A stretch of 64,000 nt of DNA from Methanobacterium sp. PtaB.Bin024 (GCA_002067065.1 MVPY01000043.1:1-64000); one strand, 5' to 3'; positions 21,265 through 30,471 are shown, numbered from the stretch's first letter. Numbers and translations: made by a program. The notes: generated by a model from the sequence alone, not told the origin.

Positions 21265-22263
21265 ATGAACCCTTATTCCAACGGAAACTGGAAATCATCT
21301 GGTGGGGATCCTACTGATATCAAAAGATTTGTAGGTAACACTTCTAACTATCCTCCAGAAGCAAACTTTTTGGAAGTTTTTGATATTCCAGAAATGATTG
21401 AAGACTACCTTTTTGAACTGGAAATACGCAACTATTCCCGTAACACCATTAAAACCTATCGTTCCATTATAAACAATTTTTACAAATATCTCCAGAATGA
21501 AAAAGAGCTTAACAACGAACAACAAGTTTTAAGGGGATTTAAACGTTATATACGGCATTTGAAGCGTGAAAAAAAAGTTACCCAGAACTACATTTATTTA
21601 GTGACAGTGGTAATCAAAAAATTCTTTGAATTTGGAGGGATACACGTCCTTGAGGAGGTTAAAACACCTAAAAGGACCAAATCACTTCCCAAATCCCTTA
21701 ACGAGGATGAAGTAAAAAGTCTTATAACTGCTCTGGACAGTTACTCTCCCGTGGACGCTGATTCTCCCACATCCGAATCTTTAAAGCTTAGAAATAAATT
21801 GATACTGGCTTTACTATACTCCTCAGGTTTAAGGGTTTCTGAACTGGTCACCCTTCAAACCAACAATGTTGATCTAGAAGAAAGAACCATCCGTATTAGG
21901 GGGAAAGGAGAAAAAGATCGAATTGTCCTGTTTGACGATGCTACCAAAAAGTTGATGGAAGAATATCTCCAAGAAAGATCATGTGATAGTGAATACATTT
22001 TCGTTAATCGTCAGGGTAACCATTTAACTCCTCGTTATGTGCAGATGATGATCAAGGATTACGCCAGAGTAGCAGGTATAAAAAAGAAGGTAACTCCTCA
22101 TATATTACGCCATTCATTTGCCACGCATCTGTTAAAGAACGGTGTGGATATCCGGGCAATACAACAACTTTTAGGCCATTCTAACCTGTCTACAACTCAG
22201 ATATATACTAGTGTGGATATGAAAACACTCAAAAACGTTTATGATCGTGCGAAGTTGCTTTAA
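21265..22263 (+). CDS. xerA: Tyrosine recombinase of the XerA/XerCD type
   Basis: A 332-residue tyrosine recombinase. The N-terminal SAM-like core-binding domain covers about residues 40-130. The catalytic domain shows Arg190 (SSGLRVSEL), Lys213 (RGKGEKDR), His279-x-x-Arg282 (PHILRHSF), His305 (LLGHSN) and the nucleophile Tyr314 (TTQIYTSV). The complete set and the length fit the archaeal Xer protein that resolves chromosome dimers at dif; it carries about 40 extra N-terminal residues. There is no phage or integron context, so a housekeeping role is favoured. No dif site was identified in the window. Confidence 0.9.
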   Translation: MNPYSNGNWKSSGGDPTDIKRFVGNTSNYPPEANFLEVFDIPEMIEDYLFELEIRNYSRNTIKTYRSIINNFYKYLQNEKELNNEQQVLRGFKRYIRHLKREKKVTQNYIYLVTVVIKKFFEFGGIHVLEEVKTPKRTKSLPKSLNEDEVKSLITALDSYSPVDADSPTSESLKLRNKLILALLYSSGLRVSELVTLQTNNVDLEERTIRIRGKGEKDRIVLFDDATKKLMEEYLQERSCDSEYIFVNRQGNHLTPRYVQMMIKDYARVAGIKKKVTPHILRHSFATHLLKNGVDIRAIQQLLGHSNLSTTQIYTSVDMKTLKNVYDRAKLL

Positions 22264-22307
22264 TTTTCTTTTTCAGATCTGTTTATTGAGTTAAAACTGG
22301 TTTAAGC

Positions 22308-23378
22308 ATGAAATTCATGGGAAAGAAAGTCATTTTAGTTCTAATTTTGATTATTTTAATTTTTTTTGCAAGTTATTCTTTCATTACCTATAAAGATCAC
22401 CTAAACTCCCAAAAACCACTTAAGCTCTCACAGATTAAATATTGGGCCTATCAAATTCAAGGAATAGAAAATCCGGGTGCTGTTACCGCACTTTCAACTT
22501 CTAACTATGATATGTTAGTTGTTGAACCTACCAAAACTGATTGGTCCTCTAATAATAGTAAAAATTTTGATACAAAGAGCATGGTGAGCATGCTTAAAAG
22601 TTCAAAATCAAGTGATAAAGTTCATAGAAAACTTGTTATTGCATATATCAATATTGGTGAGGCTGAAGATTGGCGTTGGTACTGGAAATGGTCTAAATGG
22701 CAATCCGGTGATTCTCGTCCTGGAGATTTGCCAGATTATGTCTTAATTCCTGATCCCGATGGTTGGAGTGGAAATTTCCCTGTGGCCTACTGGGATCCGG
22801 AATGGAAGGATATAATTATCTATGGAAAAGATCAGGATTCCAGCCCCTACAGAGATTATAAAAGCACGATTGATGAAGCTATTGATGATGGTTTTGATGG
22901 TGTTTATCTTGATTGGGTTGAAGGTTATGAAAATGAAGCAGTGATAGCTGAAGCCGAGAAACAGGGTAAAGATCCACAAGTTGAGATGATAAAGTTCATC
23001 AAAGAAATCAAGGATTATGCAAAGTCCAGAGATCCAGATTTTATCATAATTCAACAAAATGGGGTAGGATTATGTGAGGGGCATCCTGAAATATTTTCTC
23101 TAATTGATGGTATTTCACAGGAAGCTATATGGTATGACGGGACTGCTTTTGATGATTGGGATGCTCCAAATGGATATGATGTTCCAACTGATCCAGAACT
23201 TACAGCTTATTATATAAATTATCTTGAAAAGTATAAAGAAGCTGGTGTTCCTGTTTTTAATTGTGAGTATGCTTTAAATTATTCAGATGATGCCTACGAG
23301 AAGTCTTATAATCTTGGATTTATTCCCTACTGCACCAGAAGATCTTTATCGAATATTACTACTGTTCCACTTTTTTAA
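22308..23378 (+). CDS. Exported GH114-like glycosidase (alpha-1,4-polygalactosaminidase fold)
   Basis: A 356-residue secreted or membrane-anchored protein. An uncleaved-looking signal anchor covers about residues 5-26, followed by a TIM-barrel-like domain with KYWAYQIQGIENPGAV, AYINIGEAEDWRWYW, DGFDGVYLDWVEGYE (candidate catalytic acids) and a late FNCEYAL segment. This is the GH114/TM1410 family, whose characterised members cleave galactosaminoglycan. Given the pseudomurein wall, with GalNAc or TalNAcA, a role in envelope glycan turnover is plausible but inferred. It lies 45 bp after xerA with its own start region (ATG 22308 or 22317). Confidence 0.82.
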   Translation: MKFMGKKVILVLILIILIFFASYSFITYKDHLNSQKPLKLSQIKYWAYQIQGIENPGAVTALSTSNYDMLVVEPTKTDWSSNNSKNFDTKSMVSMLKSSKSSDKVHRKLVIAYINIGEAEDWRWYWKWSKWQSGDSRPGDLPDYVLIPDPDGWSGNFPVAYWDPEWKDIIIYGKDQDSSPYRDYKSTIDEAIDDGFDGVYLDWVEGYENEAVIAEAEKQGKDPQVEMIKFIKEIKDYAKSRDPDFIIIQQNGVGLCEGHPEIFSLIDGISQEAIWYDGTAFDDWDAPNGYDVPTDPELTAYYINYLEKYKEAGVPVFNCEYALNYSDDAYEKSYNLGFIPYCTRRSLSNITTVPLF

Positions 23379-23434
23379 TTATAAAATCCATGTGCCTTTG
23401 AATTATTATGTTATTTTTGAGGTGAACTATTTAT

Positions 23435-23495
23435 TTAGAATCTAAAATATTAGATCCTAAAAAAAATATTAGATACTAAAAAATATAGTATCTAA
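23435..23495. promoter_or_regulatory. Array of four 11-bp palindromes before the MFS gene
   Basis: Four copies of the pattern TTAGATNCTAA or its near match lie at 23435-23445 (TTAGAATCTAA), 23450-23460 (TTAGATCCTAA), 23469-23479 (TTAGATACTAA) and 23485-23495 (ATAGTATCTAA). The first three are palindromic, and the last two together form a perfect 10-bp inverted repeat with a 7-nt spacer. The array ends 23 bp before the ATG at 23519. This is what a repressor operator array looks like; the regulator is unknown. Confidence 0.6.
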
Positions 23496-23518
23496 AATAA
23501 AAAAGAGGAAGCTATCTA

Positions 23519-24685
23519 ATGAATAACACCTTTTTTAAAAATCATGCTTTTAGATTCATTATTTTGCTTGGAATGGTAAGTCTTCTCGCCGACATGACTT
23601 ATGAAGGTGCTCGAAGCATAACTGGACCATATCTTGCATTACTGGGTGCAAATGCCGCTGCAGTTGGTTTCGTTGCCGGATTCGGTGAATTGGTTGGATA
23701 TGCTCTTCGTTTTGTTAGTGGTTACTTGGCTGACAAAACAAGAAGATACTGGGCCATGACTATTGTAGGTTATGCAGTTAACCTCCTTGCAGTGCCTCTA
23801 CTAGCCCTTGCAGGAAACTGGCCCATGGCTGTCCTTCTACTTATTGCTGAGAGAATGGGAAAGGCCATTCGCACACCTCCTCGTGATGTGATGTTGTCCC
23901 ATGCCACATCACAAGTAGGTCGTGGATGGGGATTTGGACTTCACGAAGCCATGGATCAAACAGGAGCCATCATAGGGCCCATGATGGTTGCAGTAATCCT
24001 GTATTTTTATGGTAACTACCAGTTGTGTTTTGCTTTTCTACTTTTACCTGCAATATTGGCCTTAACAGTTCTGGTTGTTTCGAGATTTCTCTATCCTAAT
24101 CCTCATGATCTTGAAGCAAATGTTTCAAAAATTCAAACAAAGGGTTTACGGAGGGTTTATTGGATATACATTGTGGCAGTGATTTTCATTGCCCTGGGAT
24201 TTGCTGATTTTCCCCTGGTTGCTTATCATTTTCAAAGGGCAGAAGTGGTATCACCAGTGATGGTTCCAATTTTTTATTCAGTGGCTATGGGAGTAGATGC
24301 GCTGGCAGCGTTAATATTCGGCAGATTATTTGATAAAATCGGTATGGGGGCATTGATCATTGCAGTTATCTCATCTGCATTTTTCGCCCCACTGGTTTTC
24401 TGGGGTGATTTTAACATGGTTCTACTAGGAATGGGGTTATGGGGTGTGGGAATGGGAGCTCAAGAATCAATTATGAGAGCGGCTGTTGCTGAGATGTCCC
24501 CAACAAATATAAGAGGTTCAGCATATGGTGTGTTCAGTACCATTTATGGGATTTCTTGGTTTATTGGTAGTTTTACACTGGGAATACTCTATGACTTCTC
24601 CCTCACTCTGATGGTAATGTTCTCCATTTTTGCGCAGGTTTTGGCAGTGATACCATTACTTCTAATTAGAAATTACAGGCCTTAA
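23519..24685 (+). CDS. Major facilitator superfamily transporter
   Basis: A 388-residue, twelve-TM MFS protein. The family motif between TM2 and TM3 appears as GYLADKTRRYWAM, and the equivalent loop in the second half is FGRLFDKIGMG. The N-terminal LLADMTYEGARSITGPYLALLGA is typical of the prokaryotic MFS branch often annotated as efflux. GAGGA lies about 9 nt before the ATG. The palindrome array just upstream argues for inducible expression, as with drug or metabolite exporters; the substrate is unknown. Confidence 0.9.
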   Translation: MNNTFFKNHAFRFIILLGMVSLLADMTYEGARSITGPYLALLGANAAAVGFVAGFGELVGYALRFVSGYLADKTRRYWAMTIVGYAVNLLAVPLLALAGNWPMAVLLLIAERMGKAIRTPPRDVMLSHATSQVGRGWGFGLHEAMDQTGAIIGPMMVAVILYFYGNYQLCFAFLLLPAILALTVLVVSRFLYPNPHDLEANVSKIQTKGLRRVYWIYIVAVIFIALGFADFPLVAYHFQRAEVVSPVMVPIFYSVAMGVDALAALIFGRLFDKIGMGALIIAVISSAFFAPLVFWGDFNMVLLGMGLWGVGMGAQESIMRAAVAEMSPTNIRGSAYGVFSTIYGISWFIGSFTLGILYDFSLTLMVMFSIFAQVLAVIPLLLIRNYRP

Positions 24686-25097
24686 CTTAAATCGAGAAAA
24701 AAATAATTTTTTAAAGTTATTCACCCTATTTTAATATTGAAATGACTCCCTATGAATTTTCTAAATTTTATTATTTTTTCAAATCTTTCCAGGAGTTTTA
24801 ATAGAATTTATTCATGAAATTCTAGTTTAAGATAACTATATATTTATCATGAATCTAATCATTAAAAGAGCTTATAAAGCTTTTCTTAAACTTTTAGAGA
24901 ATTCTAAAATATTATAAAATTTATTTGAAAAAGCAGCTATATCAGCATATCTGCTCTTTGAACATTTAGAAAGATAATTTGGGAATTTAAATAGATTTAA
25001 ACAGAGTTAAATGAATTTAAATAGATCTTAACAAGTTAAAGTGGCTTTAAATAGTCCACAACCGATCAGTATTTATACACATATGTGGGTGATAGAA
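24686..25097. other. 412-bp gene-free leader before bioY with inverted repeats and a 10-bp periodic repeat
   Basis: Very AT-rich. It holds an inverted repeat AGAATTT-7-AAATTCT at 24803-24823, a further imperfect hairpin near 24932-24955, and the 10-bp repeat array at 24986-25055 listed separately. No open reading frame with a ribosome binding site was seen. The length is unusual for this gene-dense window and suggests regulation of bioY. Confidence 0.45.
24986..25055. repeat. Degenerate 10-bp tandem repeat of TATA-like boxes upstream of bioY
   Basis: Seven consecutive 10-bp units start at 24986, 24996, 25006, 25016, 25026, 25036 and 25046. The best copies read TTTAAATAGA, TTTAAACAGA and TTTAAATAGT, and the others keep a TTAA core. 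The period equals one helical turn, and TTTAAATA itself resembles an archaeal TATA box. The array ends about 43 bp before the bioY start. A phased operator or multiple promoter elements are possible; both are inference. Confidence 0.6.
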
Positions 25098-25715
25098 ATG
25101 GAAATCAGTATAGATAATTATTTCCGGAAAAGATACTCATTTTTTGCATGGCGTTCTAATACTTCTTTTGTTAACAAAGTAATAATGGCCTTTTTCATGG
25201 CGTGTATCACTGGAATAATGGCTCAGATAGTAATACCATTGCCATGGACTCCTGTGCCGATAACTGCCCAAACCTTCGCTGTTTTAATGGCAGGTGTGGT
25301 TCTGGGTCGTTGGTGGGGTGGACTCAGCCAAGTAATGTATCTGACAGTAGCTTTATTAGGAGTCCCGTGGTTCGCAGGGATGACTGGAGGATATGGTGTA
25401 CTTTTGGGTTCTACAGGAGGATATTTACTGGGGTTCATTCTAACAGCATTTTTCATGGGATACTTCTCAGATAAATATGTTCAGTCCAGAAACTTCCGTC
25501 CTATGTTAGGTTTGCTATCAGTGGCAAATTTCGCATTTATCTACATTCCCGGCCTCCTAGGATTAGGATTATGGATGTACATGGTGAACGGAAACTTCCC
25601 AACAATTTTGACCCTTCTAACAATGGGTCTTTTCCCATTCTTATTAGGAGATCTGGTGAAAATTGCAGGTGCAGCAGCACTCACAAAAGCCATAACTCCA
25701 AAGGAAGAATATTAA
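25098..25715 (+). CDS. bioY: Biotin transporter BioY (ECF S component)
   Basis: About 205 residues with six TMs. The BioY signature is visible: AQIVIPLPWTPVPITAQTFAVLMAGVVLG, followed by LLGVPWFAGMTGGYGVLLGSTGGYLLGF. BioY takes up biotin alone or with the ECF AT module; no EcfA/EcfT gene lies nearby, so it either works alone or shares a module. I start at ATG 25098 (GGTGAT just upstream); the frame is open to 25041, but that extension runs into the repeat region. The long repeat-bearing leader suggests biotin- or regulator-dependent control. Confidence 0.92.
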   Translation: MEISIDNYFRKRYSFFAWRSNTSFVNKVIMAFFMACITGIMAQIVIPLPWTPVPITAQTFAVLMAGVVLGRWWGGLSQVMYLTVALLGVPWFAGMTGGYGVLLGSTGGYLLGFILTAFFMGYFSDKYVQSRNFRPMLGLLSVANFAFIYIPGLLGLGLWMYMVNGNFPTILTLLTMGLFPFLLGDLVKIAGAAALTKAITPKEEY

Positions 25716-25724
25716 GAGGTTTAA

Positions 25725-26150
<426 letters not shown>

Positions 26151-26201
26151 ATTAGATTTCTGTTGCTGAAGCACTGGTTAATTAGGGTGGGAAGTAGGAA
26201 C

Positions 26202-26672
26202 ATGAAGGAAAACTCAGACACACCTGAAGATGAACATCACTGGTTCATGTTTCAAGCTCAAAAAGAGGCTATAAATGGTTTAAATGAGGGAGGCATCCCT
26301 GTTGGTGCTGTTCTGGTTAAAAATGGCGAAATCATAGGCAGAGGTCATAACCAGAGGGTTCAAATGAACTCTACTATTTTACATGCTGAGATGGCCTGTT
26401 TGGAGAATGCGGGTAGGATTAAAGCAGATGGTTATAAAGATTGTATACTTTACACAACTCTTTCACCCTGCGTGATGTGTTCTGGAGCAATAATACTTTA
26501 TAAAATCCCTCTGGTAGTTATTGGTGAAAATGAGAACTTTAAAGGTCCAGAAAAACATCTTCAGGATAATAATATTCAGTTAATCAATTTAGACCTCAAA
26601 TCATGTAAAAAGATGCTAAAAACATTCATTTTAGAGCATCCTGAAATATGGAATGAAGATATTGGTTTATGA
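26202..26672 (+). CDS. Nucleoside/cytosine deaminase family protein
   Basis: About 156 residues of the CMP/dCMP deaminase fold. The zinc motif is complete: HAEMACLE provides His and the catalytic Glu, and SPCVMCSG provides the two Cys ligands. GGIPVGAVLVKNGEIIGRGHN is the usual substrate-site strand. The resemblance is to cytosine deaminase (Fcy1) and TadA-like enzymes; the lack of the TadA basic tRNA-binding tail and the length favour a free base or nucleoside substrate, though this is not certain. Start ATG 26202 is chosen over an unsupported upstream extension. It lies 51 bp after the DUF1284 gene. Confidence 0.85.
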   Translation: MKENSDTPEDEHHWFMFQAQKEAINGLNEGGIPVGAVLVKNGEIIGRGHNQRVQMNSTILHAEMACLENAGRIKADGYKDCILYTTLSPCVMCSGAIILYKIPLVVIGENENFKGPEKHLQDNNIQLINLDLKSCKKMLKTFILEHPEIWNEDIGL

Positions 26673-26823
26673 TATTAATGAATTTTTTTAAGAAAATTGA
26701 TTATTTAAAATAATAGAAAGAACAAATCAATAATTACAGATTATTCACTATAATAGAAAATATTCTGTAAGTTAGTCAAATGTAAAACCGGGGAAAATTA
26801 AATCTATGATGGAGGAATGAATA

Positions 26824-27189
26824 ATGGTGAAATGGGGACCTGTAATTGTGGGTTTTATTCTGGCAATAATTTTGGGTAATTTATTTGGAATTTATGTGAA
26901 TCAGTATTGGGGTGTCAACCTTGGACTATTCATAGCAGGACTTATAGTTGGATATTGGGTGCATGATGGTATTATAGGTGGTTTATGGAATGCTACCGTT
27001 GCCGGCGCCTTTGGATCCATAGTTCTAGCCATACTCCTGATTGTAGGAGGAACCATTTTTGGTGGAATAGCTGGCTTTACGGCAGGAGTGGTAACTGGTT
27101 TTTCAATAGTGATTGTTTCACTAATTGTAAACATAGTTCTGATGGGCGTTGGTGGAGCTATAGGTGGTTTGTTAAGTGGAAGTGACTAG
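26824..27189 (+). CDS. Glycine-rich membrane protein (DUF5518-like)
   Basis: A 121-residue hydrophobic protein with four predicted TMs and many small residues (AGAFGS, GGTIFGGIAGFTAGVV, GVGGAIGGLLSG). The layout fits the DUF5518 family found in methanogens and haloarchaea, of unknown function. GGAGGAATGAATA precedes the ATG. It stands alone and converges with the TPR gene at 27233. Confidence 0.75.
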   Translation: MVKWGPVIVGFILAIILGNLFGIYVNQYWGVNLGLFIAGLIVGYWVHDGIIGGLWNATVAGAFGSIVLAILLIVGGTIFGGIAGFTAGVVTGFSIVIVSLIVNIVLMGVGGAIGGLLSGSD

Positions 27190-27232
27190 AAATAGAGATA
27201 AATCGTTAAGGTAGTTATACTTAAAAAGCTTT

Positions 27233-28366
27233 TTAGAGATTTTCCAGACATTCGTCAATTAAAATCTGAGCATCTCCATTGTTGGGGTTAATGATAAGGA
27301 CTTTCCTGAAACACAGAACAGCTTCTTCAAAATGGTTTAGTTCCATGAAGGCCACTCCTTTATTACTTAAAAAAACTTCATTATCCGGTTCCAGGGAAAG
27401 AGCTTTATCATAACACTCCACAGCCTCTTTGAAACGATTTAATTCCATTAATGCGTTGCCTTTACGGTTCCAGGTGGAAGCATCAGGTTCATCTTCCAGA
27501 CAAAGCTCCAAAGAATGATCATAACATTCCAAAGCATCTTCTGCCTTGTCAATTTGGGATAAAAGGTTTCCTTTGGCGTTCCATGCTTCTGGGTCATCAG
27601 GGTTTAAATCCAAGATTTTATCATAACATTCAAGTGCATCATCAAAACGCCCTAACATCTCAAAAATAAAACCTCTCCAGTACAGGAGAATTAGATTATT
27701 TTCATCAATCTCCATGGCTTTATCACTGGATTTAAGAGCATCTTCTGGCCGGTTAGAATTCAAAAGAGCTATTGCTTTGTTATTCCAGATATATCCATTA
27801 TCAGGTTCCATTTGCAGGGCCTGATCATAACATTTAATGGCTTCCTGGAATTCTCCAAGTCGTGAAAGGTTGTCTCCTTTTTTGTTTAAAAGATAGACAT
27901 CATCAGGATCAATTTTTAGGGCTGCAGAATAACATATAACAGATTTATCAAATTTCCCAACATCAAAAAGTATATCTGCTCTTTTAGTGATCATGGCCTT
28001 TTCATTGATTTGCGCTCCTTCCCACTCATTCATTGGGAGTTTATGGAATCTGATAACCTGAAAGAGCGACTCGTCACTGGTATGCTCGGGATACATCTTC
28101 TTGAATTCAGATTCTAACTCGGAAGCATCATTAAACCCTTCTTCATGAGCTAATTGGTCGTTTTTAACTAGATCAGCGAATTTCACCACTTCCACATCTG
28201 TTACTTCCGCTTCAAAAAGCTTTTTTCGCTCCTTGGAAACTAGGTTCCAGTAACAATGCAGACGATCTCCTTGGGATAATGGTTTCTTCCATATCTTTCG
28301 GATGGTGGTAGTTTTTTCGCCAGTTATAAGGTCTAGGTGACGGCTTCCAAATAGCAGGATTGGTAT
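27233..28366 (-). CDS. ASCH-domain/TPR repeat protein with apparent AUA start
   Basis: The coding frame continues 57 codons upstream of the first possible GTG start (28195). The added part reads as an ASCH domain: PILLFGSRHLDLI, GEKTTTIRKIWKKPLSQGDR and KKLFEAEVTDV. The frame runs back to a stop at 28387-28385, and the only plausible initiation codon is ATA at 28366-28364, placed 6 nt after a perfect GGAGGT. After the ASCH domain (about residues 1-135) come about seven TPR units (ALKIDPDDVYLLNKKGDNL, and so on). ASCH folds bind RNA or nucleosides; TPRs bind proteins. The full length would be 377 residues. Either AUA is used or the start has mutated. Confidence 0.75.
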   Translation of the reverse strand: MPILLFGSRHLDLITGEKTTTIRKIWKKPLSQGDRLHCYWNLVSKERKKLFEAEVTDVEVVKFADLVKNDQLAHEEGFNDASELESEFKKMYPEHTSDESLFQVIRFHKLPMNEWEGAQINEKAMITKRADILFDVGKFDKSVICYSAALKIDPDDVYLLNKKGDNLSRLGEFQEAIKCYDQALQMEPDNGYIWNNKAIALLNSNRPEDALKSSDKAMEIDENNLILLYWRGFIFEMLGRFDDALECYDKILDLNPDDPEAWNAKGNLLSQIDKAEDALECYDHSLELCLEDEPDASTWNRKGNALMELNRFKEAVECYDKALSLEPDNEVFLSNKGVAFMELNHFEEAVLCFRKVLIINPNNGDAQILIDECLENL

Positions 28367-28372
28367 TTTACA

Positions 28373-28378
28373 ACCTCC
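28373..28378 (-). promoter_or_regulatory. Perfect Shine-Dalgarno before an ATA codon
   Basis: GGAGGT on the minus strand, separated by TGTAAA from ATA at 28366-28364. The spacing is ideal for initiation. No ATG, GTG or TTG is in frame between the upstream stop (28387-28385) and the end of the ASCH domain, so this site decides the start. Confidence 0.7.
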
Positions 28379-28485
28379 ACTTGGTTATTAATGTGATTAA
28401 AGAGGTTACTTGACATATCTTTGATTTATTTTTTAACTAATTTCTTTTAATTAATTCATTTTCATGAATGATCCATTAATTTCAA

Positions 28486-29193
28486 TTAAAATATCTCTTC
28501 ACCAAATTCAGATGTTTTAACCTTTACTTTTCCCAAAACAGGTTTTATTTGTTTAGTAATTTTGTAAAGCTCGTTTGGGGAAGGATTGGGTGTTTCTTTT
28601 AGTTTTTCATCAAGCACGATTTTGTTTCTAAACTGTTGTAGGGTGTAAATATCACATTGGATGCTTTTAGCAATTTCTGTTATGTCTGATGGTTCCAGGA
28701 GTCCAGGAACATAGGTAGTTCTACATTCCAGGTAACAGTCAGAATCAAAAACCAGGTTCATACTTTCGGTTACTTTATCACCAATTTCTGCACCAATAAC
28801 TTCTCCGTATTTGGAGAAAGGAGCTTTAATATCAAGGGCAATGTAATCAATTGAGTCTATTATTTTGGAAATTCTTTCAGGGTAACATCCATTGGTATCT
28901 AATTTTGTTTTCAATCCCTTTCTCTGAGAGTAGTTTAATAACTCACCAACTTCTTCTGCCTGCATTAAAGGTTCTCCCCCAGTGATAACCACTGCATCAA
29001 TAAAGTCCAGAGCTTCATCAATCTCTTTTTTAACATCTAAGAGTGATACACTTTCTCCACCCTCAATGATCTCAGGGTTATGGCAGTAGGGACATCTTAA
29101 TAGGCAACCAGCAGTGAATATGACCAGGGACATTTTACTGGGATATTCGAGTGAAGAAAATATTGTACCTCCAATTATCATGGAATCTCTCAT
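28486..29193 (-). CDS. nrdG: Anaerobic ribonucleotide reductase activating enzyme (radical SAM)
   Basis: A 235-residue radical SAM protein. The cluster motif is Cys30-x3-Cys34-x2-Cys37 (CLLRCPYC), followed by the SAM-binding VVITGGEPLMQ. It activates the class III ribonucleotide reductase by generating its glycyl radical; archaeal members of this type are about 230 residues, longer than E. coli NrdG. The reductase nrdD is not in the window, so a related activase role cannot be excluded. The gene starts 1 nt after the hisC stop codon and is translationally coupled to it. Confidence 0.85.
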   Translation of the reverse strand: MRDSMIIGGTIFSSLEYPSKMSLVIFTAGCLLRCPYCHNPEIIEGGESVSLLDVKKEIDEALDFIDAVVITGGEPLMQAEEVGELLNYSQRKGLKTKLDTNGCYPERISKIIDSIDYIALDIKAPFSKYGEVIGAEIGDKVTESMNLVFDSDCYLECRTTYVPGLLEPSDITEIAKSIQCDIYTLQQFRNKIVLDEKLKETPNPSPNELYKITKQIKPVLGKVKVKTSEFGEEIF

Positions 29194-29194
29194 T

Positions 29195-30298
29195 TTATCG
29201 TCCTAAAATATTTCCAAGAACACTAATAAACTTTTCATCCTCTTCTAGGGTTGCCACACTTACCCTTATCCAGTAATCATCTAATCCACGGAAAGAACTA
29301 CAATCTCTAACTATGATACCATTTTCCATAAGTTTTTCGGTGATTTGTTTGGAATTCATCCCTGTATTACGTATACCAACCAGTATATAGTTGGCAAATG
29401 AATTTAATACATTTAATTCCGGAAATTTGGACATCTTGTTGTATAAAAATTCCCGACTTTCAATGGATAGCTGGGTGGATGTTTTAATATACTCTGTATC
29501 ATCTAAAGTGGCTAATGCTGCAATATAGGAAAGTTTAGTAAGGCTAAAAACTGGTTTAACCCGGTGCATGTATTCGATGAAGTTTTCCTGGCCTATTCCA
29601 TAGCCGATCCTCATACCGGCAAGTCCCATTACCTTGGAGAAGGTTCTTAAGATAAAAAGATTATCATATTCATCAAGGAGATCCAGATTATTAACACCAG
29701 AAAACTCCCAGTAAGCTTCATCAACCACTACCAAAGCATCAGTACTCTCTAAGATAGTTCTAATATCTTTTTGTTCGATCAATCCGCCGGTGGGGTTGTT
29801 AGGGTTGCACAGGAAGATTATTTTTGTCTTAGGAGAGATGGCTTCCAGCACAGAATCCACATCCAGAAGGTTTTCCTTTATGTCCCAGCGGGCATAAACT
29901 GGAACTGCCCCGTGTATGTTGAACGTAAACTCATAGTACATGTAGGATGGGGGATGGACAATGTACTCATCACCAGGTTCAATCAATGTTTTGGCCAGAA
30001 CATCCAGGATTTCATCTGCACCATCTCCACCCACAATCACCTTTTCAGGATTGACGCCAGAATACTCAGCTATGCGATCTTTTAAATCATCAATGTTGGA
30101 TTCAGGATAGCTGTTAATTAGGTGAAGATTTCTTTTAAGGACGTCTATTGCCATGGGTGATGGTCCTATAGGATTTTCATTAGATCCCATTCTGATTATA
30201 TTAGTGGGATCAAGACCATAAGCACGAGCCAGATCTGCGTTTGATCTACCTGGAACGTAAGAATCAAGTTCTTCAACTGTCTTATTTATTTTAACCAT
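29195..30298 (-). CDS. hisC: Histidinol-phosphate aminotransferase
   Basis: A 367-residue PLP-dependent class I/II aminotransferase of histidine biosynthesis. Motifs: GSNENPIGPSP, CNPNNPTGG, VVDEAYWEFSG and the PLP-lysine region RTFSKVMGLAGMRIGYG. The length is typical for HisC. Substrate promiscuity toward aromatic keto acids is known in the family. Cotranscription with nrdG is likely given the 1-nt spacing; no other his gene is in the window. Confidence 0.92.
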   Translation of the reverse strand: MVKINKTVEELDSYVPGRSNADLARAYGLDPTNIIRMGSNENPIGPSPMAIDVLKRNLHLINSYPESNIDDLKDRIAEYSGVNPEKVIVGGDGADEILDVLAKTLIEPGDEYIVHPPSYMYYEFTFNIHGAVPVYARWDIKENLLDVDSVLEAISPKTKIIFLCNPNNPTGGLIEQKDIRTILESTDALVVVDEAYWEFSGVNNLDLLDEYDNLFILRTFSKVMGLAGMRIGYGIGQENFIEYMHRVKPVFSLTKLSYIAALATLDDTEYIKTSTQLSIESREFLYNKMSKFPELNVLNSFANYILVGIRNTGMNSKQITEKLMENGIIVRDCSSFRGLDDYWIRVSVATLEEDEKFISVLGNILGR

Positions 30299-30471
30299 TA
30301 AATCAATCCATCCTTCTTTTAATTTTTCTTAAATCTTTGTAATTCCAAATATTATAATTCAAATTTATCGTTACTTCTTTTAATTATCATTATTCCTTTA
30401 AATTTATCCTCATTCTCATTAATAGCATTCAATTTGTTAAAATCTTTATAATTAACCTTCAAAGCATTTTC

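Noticed and set aside
21265..22263. Integrase of a mobile element
   Set aside because: The protein fits the housekeeping XerA type; no att duplication, tRNA target or phage genes are nearby.
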